DNA of 64,000 bases, taken from assembly GCF_000331735.1 (NCBI RefSeq), contig NC_020126.1:2852001-2916000 (forward strand). Reading direction: 5' to 3'. The notes below the pieces were generated by a model that was not told the origin of the DNA, did no database searches, and saw only the letters and a list, made by a program, of their open reading frames with translations. A program made the position numbers and the translations under genes. This DNA is from Myxococcus stipitatus DSM 14675 (lineage in GTDB: Bacteria > Myxococcota > Myxococcia > Myxococcales > Myxococcaceae). Positions 34,032 through 42,496 of this stretch are shown one piece after another; positions within the stretch are counted from its first letter, which is position 1; each line of letters begins with the position of its first letter.

Positions 34032-34841
34032 ATGACGCTGTCCCTCCGTCCGCTCCTGGCCCTGGTGGCGTGTCTCTGGCTGCTCCCCGCTCGCGTGGAG
34101 GCCGCCGAGCGGCCCGCGCGCATCGTCATCGACCCGGGCCACGGGGGCGCGAAGGAAGGCGCCAAGGGGCCCGGAGCGCTGCGCGAGAAGGAGGTGGCGC
34201 TCCAGATTGCCCACCGGCTGCGCACGAAGCTGGAGGCGGCCGGGGGCGAGGTGCACCTGACGCGCGAGCGGGACACGCTGATGAGCCTGACCGAGCGCGT
34301 GTCGATGACGAACGACCACGGCGCGGACCTGTTCATCTCCATCCACGCCAACTCCATGCCCACGCCGAAGATGCGCGCGCGGACGGAAGGGGTGGAGACG
34401 TACTTCCTGTCGGCGAATGCCTCGGGTGAGGCGGCGCTGGCGGTGGCGGACCGGGAGAACGCGGAGGCGCCGGTGGCTCGGGCGGCGCGCGGGGACTCGA
34501 CGCTGGCGTTGATTCTCGAGGACCTGGTGCGCACGGAGGCACACGCGGACTCGTCGCGGCTGGCCTACTCGATTCATCCCAAGCTGGTGGCCCGCACGAA
34601 GGCGGCGGACCGGGGCGTTCAGCAGGCGCCATTCTTCGTGCTCTCGGGGGTGGAGTGCCCCGCGGTGCTCGTCGAGGTGGGCTACATCTCGCATCCCGAG
34701 GAGGGGGCGAAGCTGGCGCGAGGCGACTACCAGGAGAAGCTGGCCGAGGCCATCAGCGAGGGGGTGCTTGCCTTCTTGCGTGAGTCGCGCCGGAGGGATG
34801 CCTCCCGGCCTGCCCAGGTGGCGAGCCCCGGGGCCCGGTGA
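34032..34841 (+). CDS. N-acetylmuramoyl-L-alanine amidase (Amidase_3)
   Basis: 269 residues. A signal peptide (LLALVACLWLLPARVEA) exports it to the periplasm. The Amidase_3 zinc site is complete: IVIDPGHGGAKEG (His), ALREKEVALQIA (Glu), DLFISIHANSMP (His) and the catalytic Glu in AVLVEVGYISHPEE. It cleaves the bond between MurNAc and the stem peptide, as AmiA/B/C do in daughter-cell separation. No AMIN or SPOR targeting domain is present, so localisation depends on partners. Confidence 0.92.
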   Translation: MTLSLRPLLALVACLWLLPARVEAAERPARIVIDPGHGGAKEGAKGPGALREKEVALQIAHRLRTKLEAAGGEVHLTRERDTLMSLTERVSMTNDHGADLFISIHANSMPTPKMRARTEGVETYFLSANASGEAALAVADRENAEAPVARAARGDSTLALILEDLVRTEAHADSSRLAYSIHPKLVARTKAADRGVQQAPFFVLSGVECPAVLVEVGYISHPEEGAKLARGDYQEKLAEAISEGVLAFLRESRRRDASRPAQVASPGAR

Positions 34842-34918
34842 GTCGATAGCGGGTGACGGCGGGCGGGGAGGCTCTGGTAGAGAGGGGCCGCTCTCTTCCT
34901 CTCCCTCAGGAGCTCGCC

Positions 34919-35632
34919 GTGCGTTCCTTCCAACGTGGTGTGCTGGACCTTCGTCCCGTTGTCCTCACCCCCGGAGTGTCCCGCTATGCGGAGGGCTCCG
35001 TGCAGGTGGAGTTTGGCCACACCAAGGTGCTTGTCACCTGCTCCACGGAGGAGCGGGTTCCGCCGCACCTGATGGGCAAGGGCACCGGCTGGGTGACGGC
35101 GGAGTACGGGATGCTTCCGCGTGCCACGCACTCGCGCAGCCAGCGTGAGGCGGCGAAGGGGAAGCAGACGGGCCGCACCATGGAGATTCAGCGCCTCATC
35201 GGCCGTTCGCTCCGCGCGGCGGTGGACCTGTCGACGCTGGGGACCCGGACGCTGACGCTGGACTGCGACGTGCTGCAGGCGGACGGCGGGACGCGCACGG
35301 CGTCGATTACGGGGGCGTATGTGGCGCTGGTGCTCGCGCTGCGCTCGCTCCAGAAGCAGGGCGTCATCAGCAAGATGCCCAAGCTGACGCCGATGGCGGC
35401 GGTGTCCGTGGGCGTGGTGGGCGGCGAGGTTCGCGTGGACCTGGACTACGAGGAGGACTCGAAGGCGGACGTCGACCTGAACATCGTGGCGACGGGGGAT
35501 GGGCGGATGGTGGAGGTGCAGGGGACGGCGGAGCACCAGCTGTTCGACCGCAAGACGCTGGACGCGATGCTCGACGGGGGCCTGGCCGCCATCCAGCAGC
35601 TCGTGGCCGCGCAGGCGAAGGTGTTGGAATGA
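34919..35632 (+). CDS. rph: Ribonuclease PH
   Basis: 237 residues from a GTG at 34919, which has AGGAG 6 bp upstream. Family motifs: [23 protein letters not shown], the phosphate-binding [37 protein letters not shown], and [24 protein letters not shown]. It trims tRNA 3' ends phosphorolytically as a hexamer. Its stop overlaps the rdgB start by 4 bp, a widespread rph-rdgB arrangement. Confidence 0.96.
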   Translation: MRSFQRGVLDLRPVVLTPGVSRYAEGSVQVEFGHTKVLVTCSTEERVPPHLMGKGTGWVTAEYGMLPRATHSRSQREAAKGKQTGRTMEIQRLIGRSLRAAVDLSTLGTRTLTLDCDVLQADGGTRTASITGAYVALVLALRSLQKQGVISKMPKLTPMAAVSVGVVGGEVRVDLDYEEDSKADVDLNIVATGDGRMVEVQGTAEHQLFDRKTLDAMLDGGLAAIQQLVAAQAKVLE

Positions 35633-36234
35633 CGGCGGGCAAGGCGAAGCTGCTCTTCGCCACCACGAACAAGGGGAAGCTGCGCGAGCTGCGCGCGCTG
35701 GTGGGGGACTCGGTGGAGGTGGTGTCGCTGGCGGACCTGCCGCCGGTGCCCGAGCCCGAGGAGGACGGGGAGACGTTCGAGGCGAACGCCGTGAAGAAGG
35801 CCCTGGAGTACGCGAGGGCGACGGGGCTGCCGGCGCTGGCGGATGACTCGGGGCTGTGCGTGGACGCGCTGGATGGGCGGCCTGGAGTGTTGTCCGCGCG
35901 GTACGCACCGGGCGACGACAAGGCCCGCTACGAGAAGCTGCTGGTGGAGCTGGCGGGGGTTCCGGAGGCGAAGCGCGGGGCGTCGTTCCGGTGCGCGTTG
36001 GCACTGGTGTGGCCTGATGGACGGACGCACGTGGAGGAGGGGCGCTGCGAGGGCCGCATCGGGCACGAGGCTCGGGGCACGCATGGCTTCGGATATGACC
36101 CTGTCTTCATGTTTCCGGACAGTGGCCGCTCCATGGCCGAGCTGACGCCCGAGGAGAAGTCGGCGGTTTCACACCGAGGGGCGGCCTTCCGGAAGATGAA
36201 GTCCCGGCTGTTGGAGTTGGGGAAGGGCAACTGA
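35629..36234 (+). CDS. rdgB: XTP/dITP pyrophosphatase RdgB (Ham1-like)
   Basis: 201 residues, starting in the rph stop (ATGA). Signatures are [18 protein letters not shown] at the N-terminus, [43 protein letters not shown], and the C-terminal [20 protein letters not shown] and [14 protein letters not shown]. It removes ITP, XTP and deaminated dNTPs from the pool. A pair of tRNA genes follows 70 bp downstream on the same strand. Confidence 0.96.
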   Translation: MTAGKAKLLFATTNKGKLRELRALVGDSVEVVSLADLPPVPEPEEDGETFEANAVKKALEYARATGLPALADDSGLCVDALDGRPGVLSARYAPGDDKARYEKLLVELAGVPEAKRGASFRCALALVWPDGRTHVEEGRCEGRIGHEARGTHGFGYDPVFMFPDSGRSMAELTPEEKSAVSHRGAAFRKMKSRLLELGKGN

Positions 36235-36304
36235 GTGAAGGTGTCAGGCACGTTGCTCTTGCGCGTCCGTGCGCGATGGTTCAACAATGCCGGACTCTAC
36301 TTCT

Positions 36305-36379
<75 letters not shown>

Positions 36380-36419
36380 TTGAAGTAAAGCAGTGGAATC
36401 AGAGCGGGTGGCCCAACCA

Positions 36420-36493
36420 GCTCCAGTAGCTCAGCTGGATAGAGCACCGGCCTTCTAAGCCGGGGGTCGCAGGTTCGAGTCCTGCCTGGGGCG
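36420..36493 (+). tRNA. tRNA-Arg (TCT)
   Basis: 74 nt. Acceptor GCTCCAG pairs with CTGGGGC (one G-T); anticodon stem CCGGC/GCCGG with loop CTTCTAA gives anticodon TCT. T-arm GCAGG-TTCGAGT-CCTGC. CCA not encoded. Confidence 0.95.
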
Positions 36494-36524
36494 CTGCCCA
36501 ACCCACTGGACTCGCTCAGGAAAG

Positions 36525-36558
36525 AGCCCCTGCCCACCCGGGTGGGGGCTGTGTCCTC
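36525..36558 (+). terminator. Hairpin after the tRNA-Pro/tRNA-Arg pair
   Basis: AGCCCC and CCCACC pair with GGTGGG and GGCT (26-nt hairpin), followed by the weakly T-rich tail GTGTCCTC. Confidence 0.5.
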
Positions 36559-36825
36559 CCCGTTGTTTCCGGTCCTATTCCGGTCGAGCGCCTCGGATCA
36601 TCCCCTGCCGCTCCCGATTCGGGCCTGTCATTGCCACGGACGCCAAGCATTGAAGAACACCCCTCCGGTGGCGGTGCTTTCACAGGAGGCGGGTGTCACC
36701 GGGGAAACCACCGCTGTCGCTGAGGTTCCACCCGGCTGGCTGTCCGCGACTGCTGCCGTCGTGCTGTCTCCCACGGGGAGTCGCGCGAGGGCTGGGCGCT
36801 TCGGGTTTCTACGGCAGCCCGAAGT
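36551..36825. other. Intergenic region downstream of the tRNA pair
   Basis: No credible gene. A short open frame runs forward here, but it lacks a Shine-Dalgarno sequence and domain-like content. The stretch marks the left edge of an accessory segment. No duplicated tRNA 3' end (attachment-site remnant) was found by eye. Confidence 0.45.
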
Positions 36826-37197
36826 CTAGAAACAGGACCAGCGCTTCACGCCGCAGCGGCATTTGCCCACGCTGCCATTGGCCCTGCAGCACGGAGTCTC
36901 GTACCCGGGCATGGCGCATTCCAGCGTGTCCCGGCTCGCACAACTGAAGTAGCTGCACGTCGGGCAGGCGTAGAACGTTCCATCGCAGGTCACGCCTTGC
37001 CCATTCACCGCGGAGCAGTTCGTGGTTCCCGACGGGCAGCTGACCGACCCCGCCGCGCAGGAGGCGGTACACGCCGAGAGCTCCTCCGACGACGTGCTCA
37101 TCTCCTCGCCCGAGTCAGCCACCTCGGTGGGGGCTTCGCCACAGCCAACCGCGAGCACGGTGAGGCAGGCCAACAGCAACAGATTGAAACTCTTCAT
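36826..37197 (-). CDS. Small Cys-rich lipoprotein
   Basis: 123 residues from the ATG at 37197 (MKSFNLLLLACLTVLAVGC, lipobox Cys at residue 19). After an acidic Ser/Glu-rich linker the mature domain has about 15 Cys, including CTASCAAGSVSC, CDGTFYACPTCSYFSC and a closing PCCRANGSVGKCRCG. The even Cys number and spacing suggest a disulfide-stabilised surface domain. No family name known to me; similar small lipoproteins are abundant in myxobacteria. Confidence 0.75.
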   Translation of the reverse strand: MKSFNLLLLACLTVLAVGCGEAPTEVADSGEEMSTSSEELSACTASCAAGSVSCPSGTTNCSAVNGQGVTCDGTFYACPTCSYFSCASRDTLECAMPGYETPCCRANGSVGKCRCGVKRWSCF

Positions 37198-37297
37198 GGT
37201 GGACCTCGTCTTGGGGGTGCTGTGCGAGCGATGAGCGACCGGGCTCTTGGTATCTTCTGTAATCCAAGCAGCAGTAGCAACTCGAGAGGAGGCAATC

Positions 37298-37363
37298 ATG
37301 TCAGGACAATGGACTCGGCCACTGATGGCCGCTTTCGGGGCGAGGTGGTGTGTCGAGCCTTAA
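37298..37363 (+). CDS. Possible 21-residue small ORF
   Basis: A GAGGAGG Shine-Dalgarno sits at ideal distance before the ATG of MSGQWTRPLMAAFGARWCVEP, which then meets TAA. It lies 88 bp upstream of the FG-GAP gene. It could be a leader peptide or an accident; only the strong ribosome site supports it. Confidence 0.3.
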   Translation: MSGQWTRPLMAAFGARWCVEP

Positions 37364-37451
37364 CACTTGTTGCGACTGATGCCCCATTTGATGTCTCGAC
37401 AAGATGGCCGATGGTTGAGTCTGAAAACTCCAATGGGATTGGGGAGACACA

Positions 37452-38033
37452 ATGCGTGGGCCGAAGCTGTTCTTGCTTGTGACGCCGCTGCTCGTTGCTT
37501 TGAGTGCGAAAGACGCGAATGGCCATTTTGAGACGGTCCCGGCCCCGGCTCCGGCGGCGACCGGTTTCTGGCTCTGGGATACGAACATGGAGTGGTGTAA
37601 CTATTTCGGAGCCCAGCTCTTCATCAATGACTTCAATGGCGATGGCATGGCGGACCTGCTGTGTCACGACTGGCTCTCGGGCGACAAGCGGATCGCCTTT
37701 GCGCGTGCGCCCGATGGGCACTTCGCCGGGAACGACTGGCAAGCCGCCATGGGGTGGTGCAATCGACAGGGGAGCCAGCTCTCCACGGGGGACTTCGACG
37801 GAGATGGCCGCGCGGACATGCTCTGCCATGATTCGATTACAGGGGAGAAGTGGATCGCCTTTGCCCGTCCGGGTGGGTACTTCGTCGGGACGGACTGGTA
37901 TCAGGACATGAAGTGGTGCAACCGCCTCTCCGCGCGATTCTCCGTCGCCGATTTCAACGGCGATGGTCGCACAGACTTGTTCTGCTACGACGTCAGCACC
38001 GGAGCGAAGCTGTTCGCCTACTCCGCGTTCTGA
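37452..38033 (+). CDS. Secreted FG-GAP/VCBS-repeat protein
   Basis: 193 residues, GGGGAG before the ATG. A signal peptide (LFLLVTPLLVALSAKDANG) is followed by three near-identical repeats of about 48 residues. Each has a Trp-Cys motif (EWCNYFG, GWCNRQG, KWCNRLS), a calcium loop (NDFNGDGMADLLCHD, GDFDGDGRADMLCHD, ADFNGDGRTDLFCYD) and an IAFARAPDGHF-like strand. The DxDGDG loops are the calcium-binding FG-GAP type. Three blades are too few for a closed propeller, so it may be a fragment or assemble as an oligomer. Confidence 0.8.
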   Translation: MRGPKLFLLVTPLLVALSAKDANGHFETVPAPAPAATGFWLWDTNMEWCNYFGAQLFINDFNGDGMADLLCHDWLSGDKRIAFARAPDGHFAGNDWQAAMGWCNRQGSQLSTGDFDGDGRADMLCHDSITGEKWIAFARPGGYFVGTDWYQDMKWCNRLSARFSVADFNGDGRTDLFCYDVSTGAKLFAYSAF

Positions 38034-38096
38034 GCGTCTTCGCAGGCACGGCTGATGACGGCCCTGTGCGAGCGGGGTCGTGTCCACGGAGCGGAC

Positions 38097-38885
38097 TCAC
38101 GTGGCCACGTGACGGGCCTCCCCCTTCAATTGGACGAGCTGCCGCTGGATGCGCCACACCACGCCGATGCACAACGCGGTGACGAGAGCGAAGAGCGTGG
38201 CGTGCACGATGTTGACCATCGCGCGGGTGTCGCTGCTGATGAACATGACTTCGTTGAGGCGGCGCATCAGCTGATACCCCGTTCCGACGGCGAGGCTGAC
38301 CAGCCCCATGAGCCACCAGGCCCGTATCAAATGGGCTCTGGAGGTCTCTCCACCCAGGTCTCGCCAGAGGTCACGAAGCAGCTGATAGGGCTTGAAGAGA
38401 TTCAGACCTGGGATGAACCAGCCGAGGAGGGCCTGGCGAGGGGAGGCCTGGCTGACGTCGAGGACGCTGGCGAGCTGGAACACCTGGTATTGCCACCGCA
38501 GGAAGCCCACCACGCCGAGAATCGTCGTCGCGACCATGAGCGCACGGAGGGTTCCGATGGCGGTGCCATACGCGACCATGACGTCGGTCGTCGTCAAACC
38601 GAGTCCTTCCAAGAACGGGTAGAGCCAGAACTTCACGGCGAGAAGGGCCACCTCGGCCACGGCATGCAGGGAGATGGCCGCGGTGGCAACGACGGCCCAT
38701 CTGCGAGCGGAGGGCAAGAGCCGTTGCCTCACCGTGGCCTGGCAGGCGTCGCAGGACCGAGCGCTGCGCTCCTTGCAGTGCTCGCAGACGAAGCTCCCGC
38801 AGCGCGCGCAGACCTCCTGGGCTGGCCGGTCCGGATGATGGGCGCATGCGGCATCGACAGGGAGGCTGGCGGGTGTCGTCTGCAT
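38097..38885 (-). CDS. DUF4328 membrane protein with N-terminal zinc finger
   Basis: 262 residues. The first 50 hold a B-box-like zinc finger: CAHHPDRPAQEVCARCG, then CEHCKERSARSCDAC. Residues about 62-245 form the DUF4328 membrane domain with four or five hydrophobic helices (WAVVATAAISLHAVAEVALL, LMVATTILGVVGFLRWQYQ, LMGLVSLAVGTGYQLM, ATLFALVTALCIGVVW) and the conserved PRQALLGWFIPGLNLFKPYQLLRDLW. Function unknown. Convergent with the FG-GAP gene. Confidence 0.8.
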   Translation of the reverse strand: MQTTPASLPVDAACAHHPDRPAQEVCARCGSFVCEHCKERSARSCDACQATVRQRLLPSARRWAVVATAAISLHAVAEVALLAVKFWLYPFLEGLGLTTTDVMVAYGTAIGTLRALMVATTILGVVGFLRWQYQVFQLASVLDVSQASPRQALLGWFIPGLNLFKPYQLLRDLWRDLGGETSRAHLIRAWWLMGLVSLAVGTGYQLMRRLNEVMFISSDTRAMVNIVHATLFALVTALCIGVVWRIQRQLVQLKGEARHVAT

Positions 38886-39075
38886 GGAATGGGGCCTGGG
38901 TGGGGTGGGGAGGTCGCTGCGTGTCGACGAAGGATGCGTGTTTTGACCGGGTGGGCGGTGGGAGTGACGGGCTCGCTCGGCCCGTTCTGTTCAATACAAG
39001 ACAAAGAGCAAGGAGGAGACTCATGGGCGAGCGAACCCCGATGTGCATCGCCCATGAATCGGTTTGAAGGTGTCG

Positions 39076-39591
39076 CTACTTCTTCTCGGGCGTCGACCAG
39101 TGTGTGGCCGTCGCCTTCACGATGAAGTCGGCAACCAGCTTCCGGAGCAGGTGGATGTTGTTCAGCTCCACGGGCTCGGCCAGGAGAATCACCTCGGACT
39201 TCCGGGTCGCCGCGTCCATCCAGGGCATCCCCTCGAGCTTCCAGTCCCCGTGGATGACCGTCGCCATGCCAGACATCTGCATGCAGAACGTGAGCTCAGC
39301 TCCAAGGGCCATGATGGGCACCTCGGACTGACCCTTCGGCGAGGAGAGGCCGAGCGGGCCCGTGTCGAAAGCGATAGAGACCACGGGGACGCTTCTCCAC
39401 GCGGCCTCATTCGCGAACCGGGCCGTCAGCGAGATTCCCGTTCCTTTCCCCTGGTTGGCCTCCTTCACGAGCGCCTCGAGCTTCTGGAACAGCTCCTTGG
39501 ACACGCGCGTCCAGGACTCCCTGCGATGCCCGGATGCGCTCCTGCGCTCCACCAACCTCGCCATGAGGTCCTTCAAATCGTCCGTCGCCAT
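39076..39591 (-). CDS. Hypothetical soluble protein
   Basis: 171 residues from the ATG at 39591 with GGGGGAA upstream. Starts MATDDLKDLMARLVERR; the middle has beta-rich stretches (GISLTARFANEAAWRSVPVVSIAFDTGPLG, LGAELTFCMQMSGMATVIHGDWKLEG), and the end is LAEPVELNNIHLLRKLVADFIVK. No signal peptide or known domain. It may belong to the accessory segment between the tRNA clusters. Confidence 0.65.
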   Translation of the reverse strand: MATDDLKDLMARLVERRSASGHRRESWTRVSKELFQKLEALVKEANQGKGTGISLTARFANEAAWRSVPVVSIAFDTGPLGLSSPKGQSEVPIMALGAELTFCMQMSGMATVIHGDWKLEGMPWMDAATRKSEVILLAEPVELNNIHLLRKLVADFIVKATATHWSTPEKK

Positions 39592-39732
39592 GCTTGTGAT
39601 TCCCCCTCTGCCCGTATGCTCAGCGCTCGATAGGGGAGAATCAACGGCAAACCGTACGGCGTGCGGCGCCTCGCCCGAGTCCCACGGCTCACGCCGGCGC
39701 CATGAAGGCCGGGGAGAGGGCACGGCGCGCGA

Positions 39733-40119
39733 TCATTCGTTGCAGGACGAGCCGCCGCTGGAATCCCCGCAGGATGCATCTCCGCTGGGGAGGTCGCTGA
39801 CGTCGCCCATTTCAAAGGGGATGCTGGCATCCGCGACTGGCTCTGAGCCGATGCTCTCGGGCCGGGCGTCGCGAGGAGCGCGTCCCCAGAGAAGGCATGC
39901 AAGCACCTTCCACCCGGCGATCATCAAGGGAAGCCCGAGGCTGAGACACAGAACCACGAGGGGGGCCCTGTTCATGCTCAGCCAGCCGAGGCCGATGGCA
40001 CAAAGCAGTGAAATCAACCCTCCCGCGTACAGAGAGATGAGGGTCTCCAATCCGGAGTTGAATCGAGACTGCGCACGTGCCGCTGCGTTCCTGTCGTGCT
40101 TGGGGGAAGGGCCTGCCAT
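39733..40119 (-). CDS. Small two-helix membrane protein
   Basis: 128 residues from the ATG at 40119 (MAGPSPKHDRNAAARAQSRFN). Two adjacent transmembrane helices (LISLYAGGLISLLCAIGLGWL and APLVVLCLSLGLPLMIAGWKVL) separate a basic N-terminus from an acidic C-terminal tail ending in CGDSSGGSSC. No family recognised. Confidence 0.6.
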   Translation of the reverse strand: MAGPSPKHDRNAAARAQSRFNSGLETLISLYAGGLISLLCAIGLGWLSMNRAPLVVLCLSLGLPLMIAGWKVLACLLWGRAPRDARPESIGSEPVADASIPFEMGDVSDLPSGDASCGDSSGGSSCNE

Positions 40120-40308
40120 CGGTGTGCTCCGCCAGAGAGGTGCTCGGTGTCCTCGCGTGGCGCAATGCACAGTCGGTGGCGGTTTGTCGTGCGCGAGGCA
40201 GGCCCTCCTGCCTCTTGTCCTCGAAACGCTGGGTGATAGCCCTGGGGGATGGCACGGGCGCATGGGCTGCTGGGCCCACGGCCATGCTCGAGCCAGGGGG
40301 CGCGCGCC

Positions 40309-40542
40309 CTACATTCCTCCTCTGAGGTTGGACTGGACGACGAACGTGAAGTGGCTTCCCCCGGCCTTGGCCCATCGGACGAGCCAGTCCGAGGTGTAGT
40401 CGCCGGACACGAGCAGGTGGCCGCCGTGCTCGCGAGCCATGAGCGCGAGTCTCTCCACGTCACCTGGAGGGAATCGGTCATGGAGGTGGACGTTCGCCCC
40501 CGCCTTGAGAATCTCCTGGATGGATTCGAAGCTTGTCCGCAT
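40309..40542 (-). CDS. Short hypothetical protein
   Basis: 77 residues from the ATG at 40542; an ATG 25 codons upstream is possible. Sequence such as SIQEILKAGANVHLHDRFPPGDVERLALMAREHGGHLLVSGDYTS has an alpha/beta pattern resembling a small Rossmann-like fragment. No signal peptide. No family assigned. It lies 81 bp beyond the strong terminator of the lipoprotein at 40683, so it has its own promoter. Confidence 0.5.
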   Translation of the reverse strand: MRTSFESIQEILKAGANVHLHDRFPPGDVERLALMAREHGGHLLVSGDYTSDWLVRWAKAGGSHFTFVVQSNLRGGM

Positions 40543-40622
40543 GTGTGGGCTCTCACCTGTGGGAGTCGTGCTGAAGCGTAGCAGCACTTCGACAGGCGTT
40601 CTCCCACTCGACGGCACTCCCC

Positions 40623-40661
40623 AAAAGACAGAAGCCCCCCGGCTTGCGGCCGGGAGGCTTC
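40623..40661 (-). terminator. Intrinsic terminator of the lipoprotein gene at 40683
   Basis: On the minus strand GAAGCC and CCGGC-type segments pair in a long GC stem (40631-40661), then TGTCTTTTGG follows. Confidence 0.7.
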
Positions 40662-40682
40662 ATTCATGCCAGGCCTGTCGAC

Positions 40683-41006
40683 CTAGCAGGTCCGGTCGTA
40701 GAGCGCCCTGCAGTGACGGACGGCCTCTTCCACCGTGCAGCCGGTGGCCGTGCAGTGCGGCTGACCCGCGGGAGGCGTACACCAGTTGAGCACCACCCAG
40801 CAGGCCAGAGACTCATCGCCGGCGGTGGAGGCCAGCGCAGGCATCTGCTCGCTCTTCTCGGTGCTCCAGGGCTCAACAGACATCTCCTGCTTCTCGGAGA
40901 TGTGCACGGCCAGACTGCTCTTCGGAGCACCTTCCTCTTGGCCCGGGCCACAGGCGGAAATCGAGAGGGTCAGCAGCAATCCCGTCAGAAACCTCTTCAT
41001 GAGCAT
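40683..41006 (-). CDS. Small lipoprotein
   Basis: 107 residues (105 if the ATG at 41000 is used). The signal MKRFLTGLLLTLSISAC ends in a lipobox Cys. The mature part has a Ser/Glu-rich spacer, then four or five Cys (LACWVVLNWCTPP, HCTATGCTVEEAVRHCRALY, final Cys). No family assigned. It has its own terminator. Confidence 0.68.
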   Translation of the reverse strand: MLMKRFLTGLLLTLSISACGPGQEEGAPKSSLAVHISEKQEMSVEPWSTEKSEQMPALASTAGDESLACWVVLNWCTPPAGQPHCTATGCTVEEAVRHCRALYDRTC

Positions 41007-41294
41007 CCCTTGGGTTGGAGGTGCTGTCGCCTTGGTAGGCGCAGGCGAGCTGTGTCTCGCATTTCCGATTGTTATGCCTTTCGGGTTGGCTGGTCAATGC
41101 GTGAGAGTGATTGTGATGGCGCTGAAGACTTTCATGGACTGGGCTGGGGTTGTCGTGGCGTCGCGCATGAAGAAGTGAAGGTATGGCGTATGGAGGAGTG
41201 GTGCCGGAAATTTGTGGATAGCTGTTGACTGTGAGTGCTTGTCGGGAAATGCTGCCGCGCCGTTGGGTCACACACTCGTCAAGGAGCACATCGT

Positions 41295-41654
41295 ATGAGG
41301 ATGGCGCGACTCGCCGCTGGAGTTGTCCTGGGATTGGCACTCGTGGCTGGCTGTGGTGGGGCGACACTCGAGAGCCCTGACCTGGAAACGCTGGCGGGGC
41401 CTGAAGGGGATGCTGTCCTGAACCTGTCGGAGTCCGAAGAGGGGCTCTATGAGCCGCCTTGCAACGGCCGGACGATGTGGACCTTCAACTGGTTCAGTGA
41501 CGAGGCCATGACTCAGCTCGTTGGAGACAAGCGGTGTGACTGCAATGGTATGACTGCCCGTTGGGGCGTCAGGGGGCGGTATGAAAGGTTCACCCAGGTT
41601 GTCTGTTCAAGACAGCCTGAGGACGTCGCGTCCGGCGACGATGTGAAGCGTTGA
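41295..41654 (+). CDS. Small Cys-containing lipoprotein
   Basis: 119 residues from the ATG at 41295 (AAGGAG 8 bp upstream). The signal RLAAGVVLGLALVAGC ends in a lipobox Cys. The mature part contains LYEPPCNGRTMWTFNWFSDEAMTQLVGDKRCDCNG and FTQVVCSRQ, four Cys that could form two disulfides. No family assigned. Confidence 0.65.
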   Translation: MRMARLAAGVVLGLALVAGCGGATLESPDLETLAGPEGDAVLNLSESEEGLYEPPCNGRTMWTFNWFSDEAMTQLVGDKRCDCNGMTARWGVRGRYERFTQVVCSRQPEDVASGDDVKR

Positions 41655-42097
41655 GTCGAACCGGAGGCGCTGGCGGAGCGGTGCCTGTGTTTGGCTGGAT
41701 TTGTACGAAGTGGATGCAGCCCCAGGACGTCCGGCGCGAGGCGCCAGGGTCGAGCTTCGACCTGGCTCCGCGCCGCCAGCGCGAAGCGGGGGCGTCCCAG
41801 GTGCGGCGCTTCCTGTAGCAGCCTGTCGCGGTGGAACGAGAGGGCGTGAGCCGGTGGTTCCGGTCGGGGTCGACCGAGCGCGCTCCTTGCTTCCATGGGA
41901 AGGAGGGGCGCCTCCTCGTGGCGGCCCGTACCTCCCGAGCCCTTTGCTCCCCAAGGAAAGAGCGAGGAACTCCCGGCGGTTGGGAAGTCGGTCAGGAACT
42001 CGCCGTCGCCTGTGTCGCTCTCGGGGTTCGGGAGGGCAGGGGGCGTGGGGTTGCCCCCTCGTTCAGGGGGCCAATCGACCCGCTTCACATTTGGGCC
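41655..42097. other. Intergenic region without recognisable gene
   Basis: About 440 bp before the tRNA-His promoter. Open frames here are short, mutually overlapping and without Shine-Dalgarno sites. I see no repeat or RNA gene. Confidence 0.5.
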
Positions 42098-42127
42098 TTG
42101 AACTGGCCCTCGCTTCCACGGTAGGGA
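42098..42127 (+). promoter_or_regulatory. Candidate promoter for tRNA-His/tRNA-Arg
   Basis: TTGAAC at 42098-42103 and TAGGGA at 42122-42127, 18 bp apart; 31 bp upstream of tRNA-His. Confidence 0.5.
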
Positions 42128-42157
42128 AAGCGCCGCTTCAAACGCCGTGTCGGTGAC

Positions 42158-42232
42158 GGCGGCCATAGCTCAACTGGTTAGAGCGCTGGACTGTGACTCC
42201 AGAGGTTGCCGGTTCGACCCCGGTTGGCCGCC
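42158..42232 (+). tRNA. tRNA-His (GTG)
   Basis: 75 nt including the extra G at position -1 opposite discriminator C, the tRNA-His identity pair. Acceptor GCGGCCA pairs with TGGCCGC; anticodon stem CTGGA/TCCAG with GTG. Confidence 0.96.
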
Positions 42233-42255
42233 CACTTTCTTCCCCCGAGTAGCTT

Positions 42256-42329
42256 GCGCTCGTAGCTCAACTGGATAGAGCACTGGGCTTCGAACCCAGG
42301 GGTTGGGGGTTCAAGTCCCTCCGAGCGCG
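42256..42329 (+). tRNA. tRNA-Arg (TCG)
   Basis: 74 nt. Acceptor GCGCTCG pairs with CGAGCGC; anticodon stem CTGGG/CCCAG with loop CTTCGAA, anticodon TCG. Lies 23 bp after tRNA-His. Confidence 0.95.
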
Positions 42330-42496
42330 CTCTTAAGTCCCTGAAAATCCTCGGGAACGGGCTTCGTCGCCGGAGCTTCCCACGCTGGATTCTCCGGGCC
42401 CCCCGTCCGCCTGCGGGCACGTCTCCTCGCGGTCCGCGTGCCCCCACCGAAGTCTCCCCACCTTCGGCGGAAGGCCCGCCTCGACGGATCAGCCCG

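Noticed and set aside
41513..42166. Reverse ORF of over 200 codons before tRNA-His
   Set aside because: No Shine-Dalgarno, overlaps the lipoprotein end and the tRNA promoter, and has biased composition.
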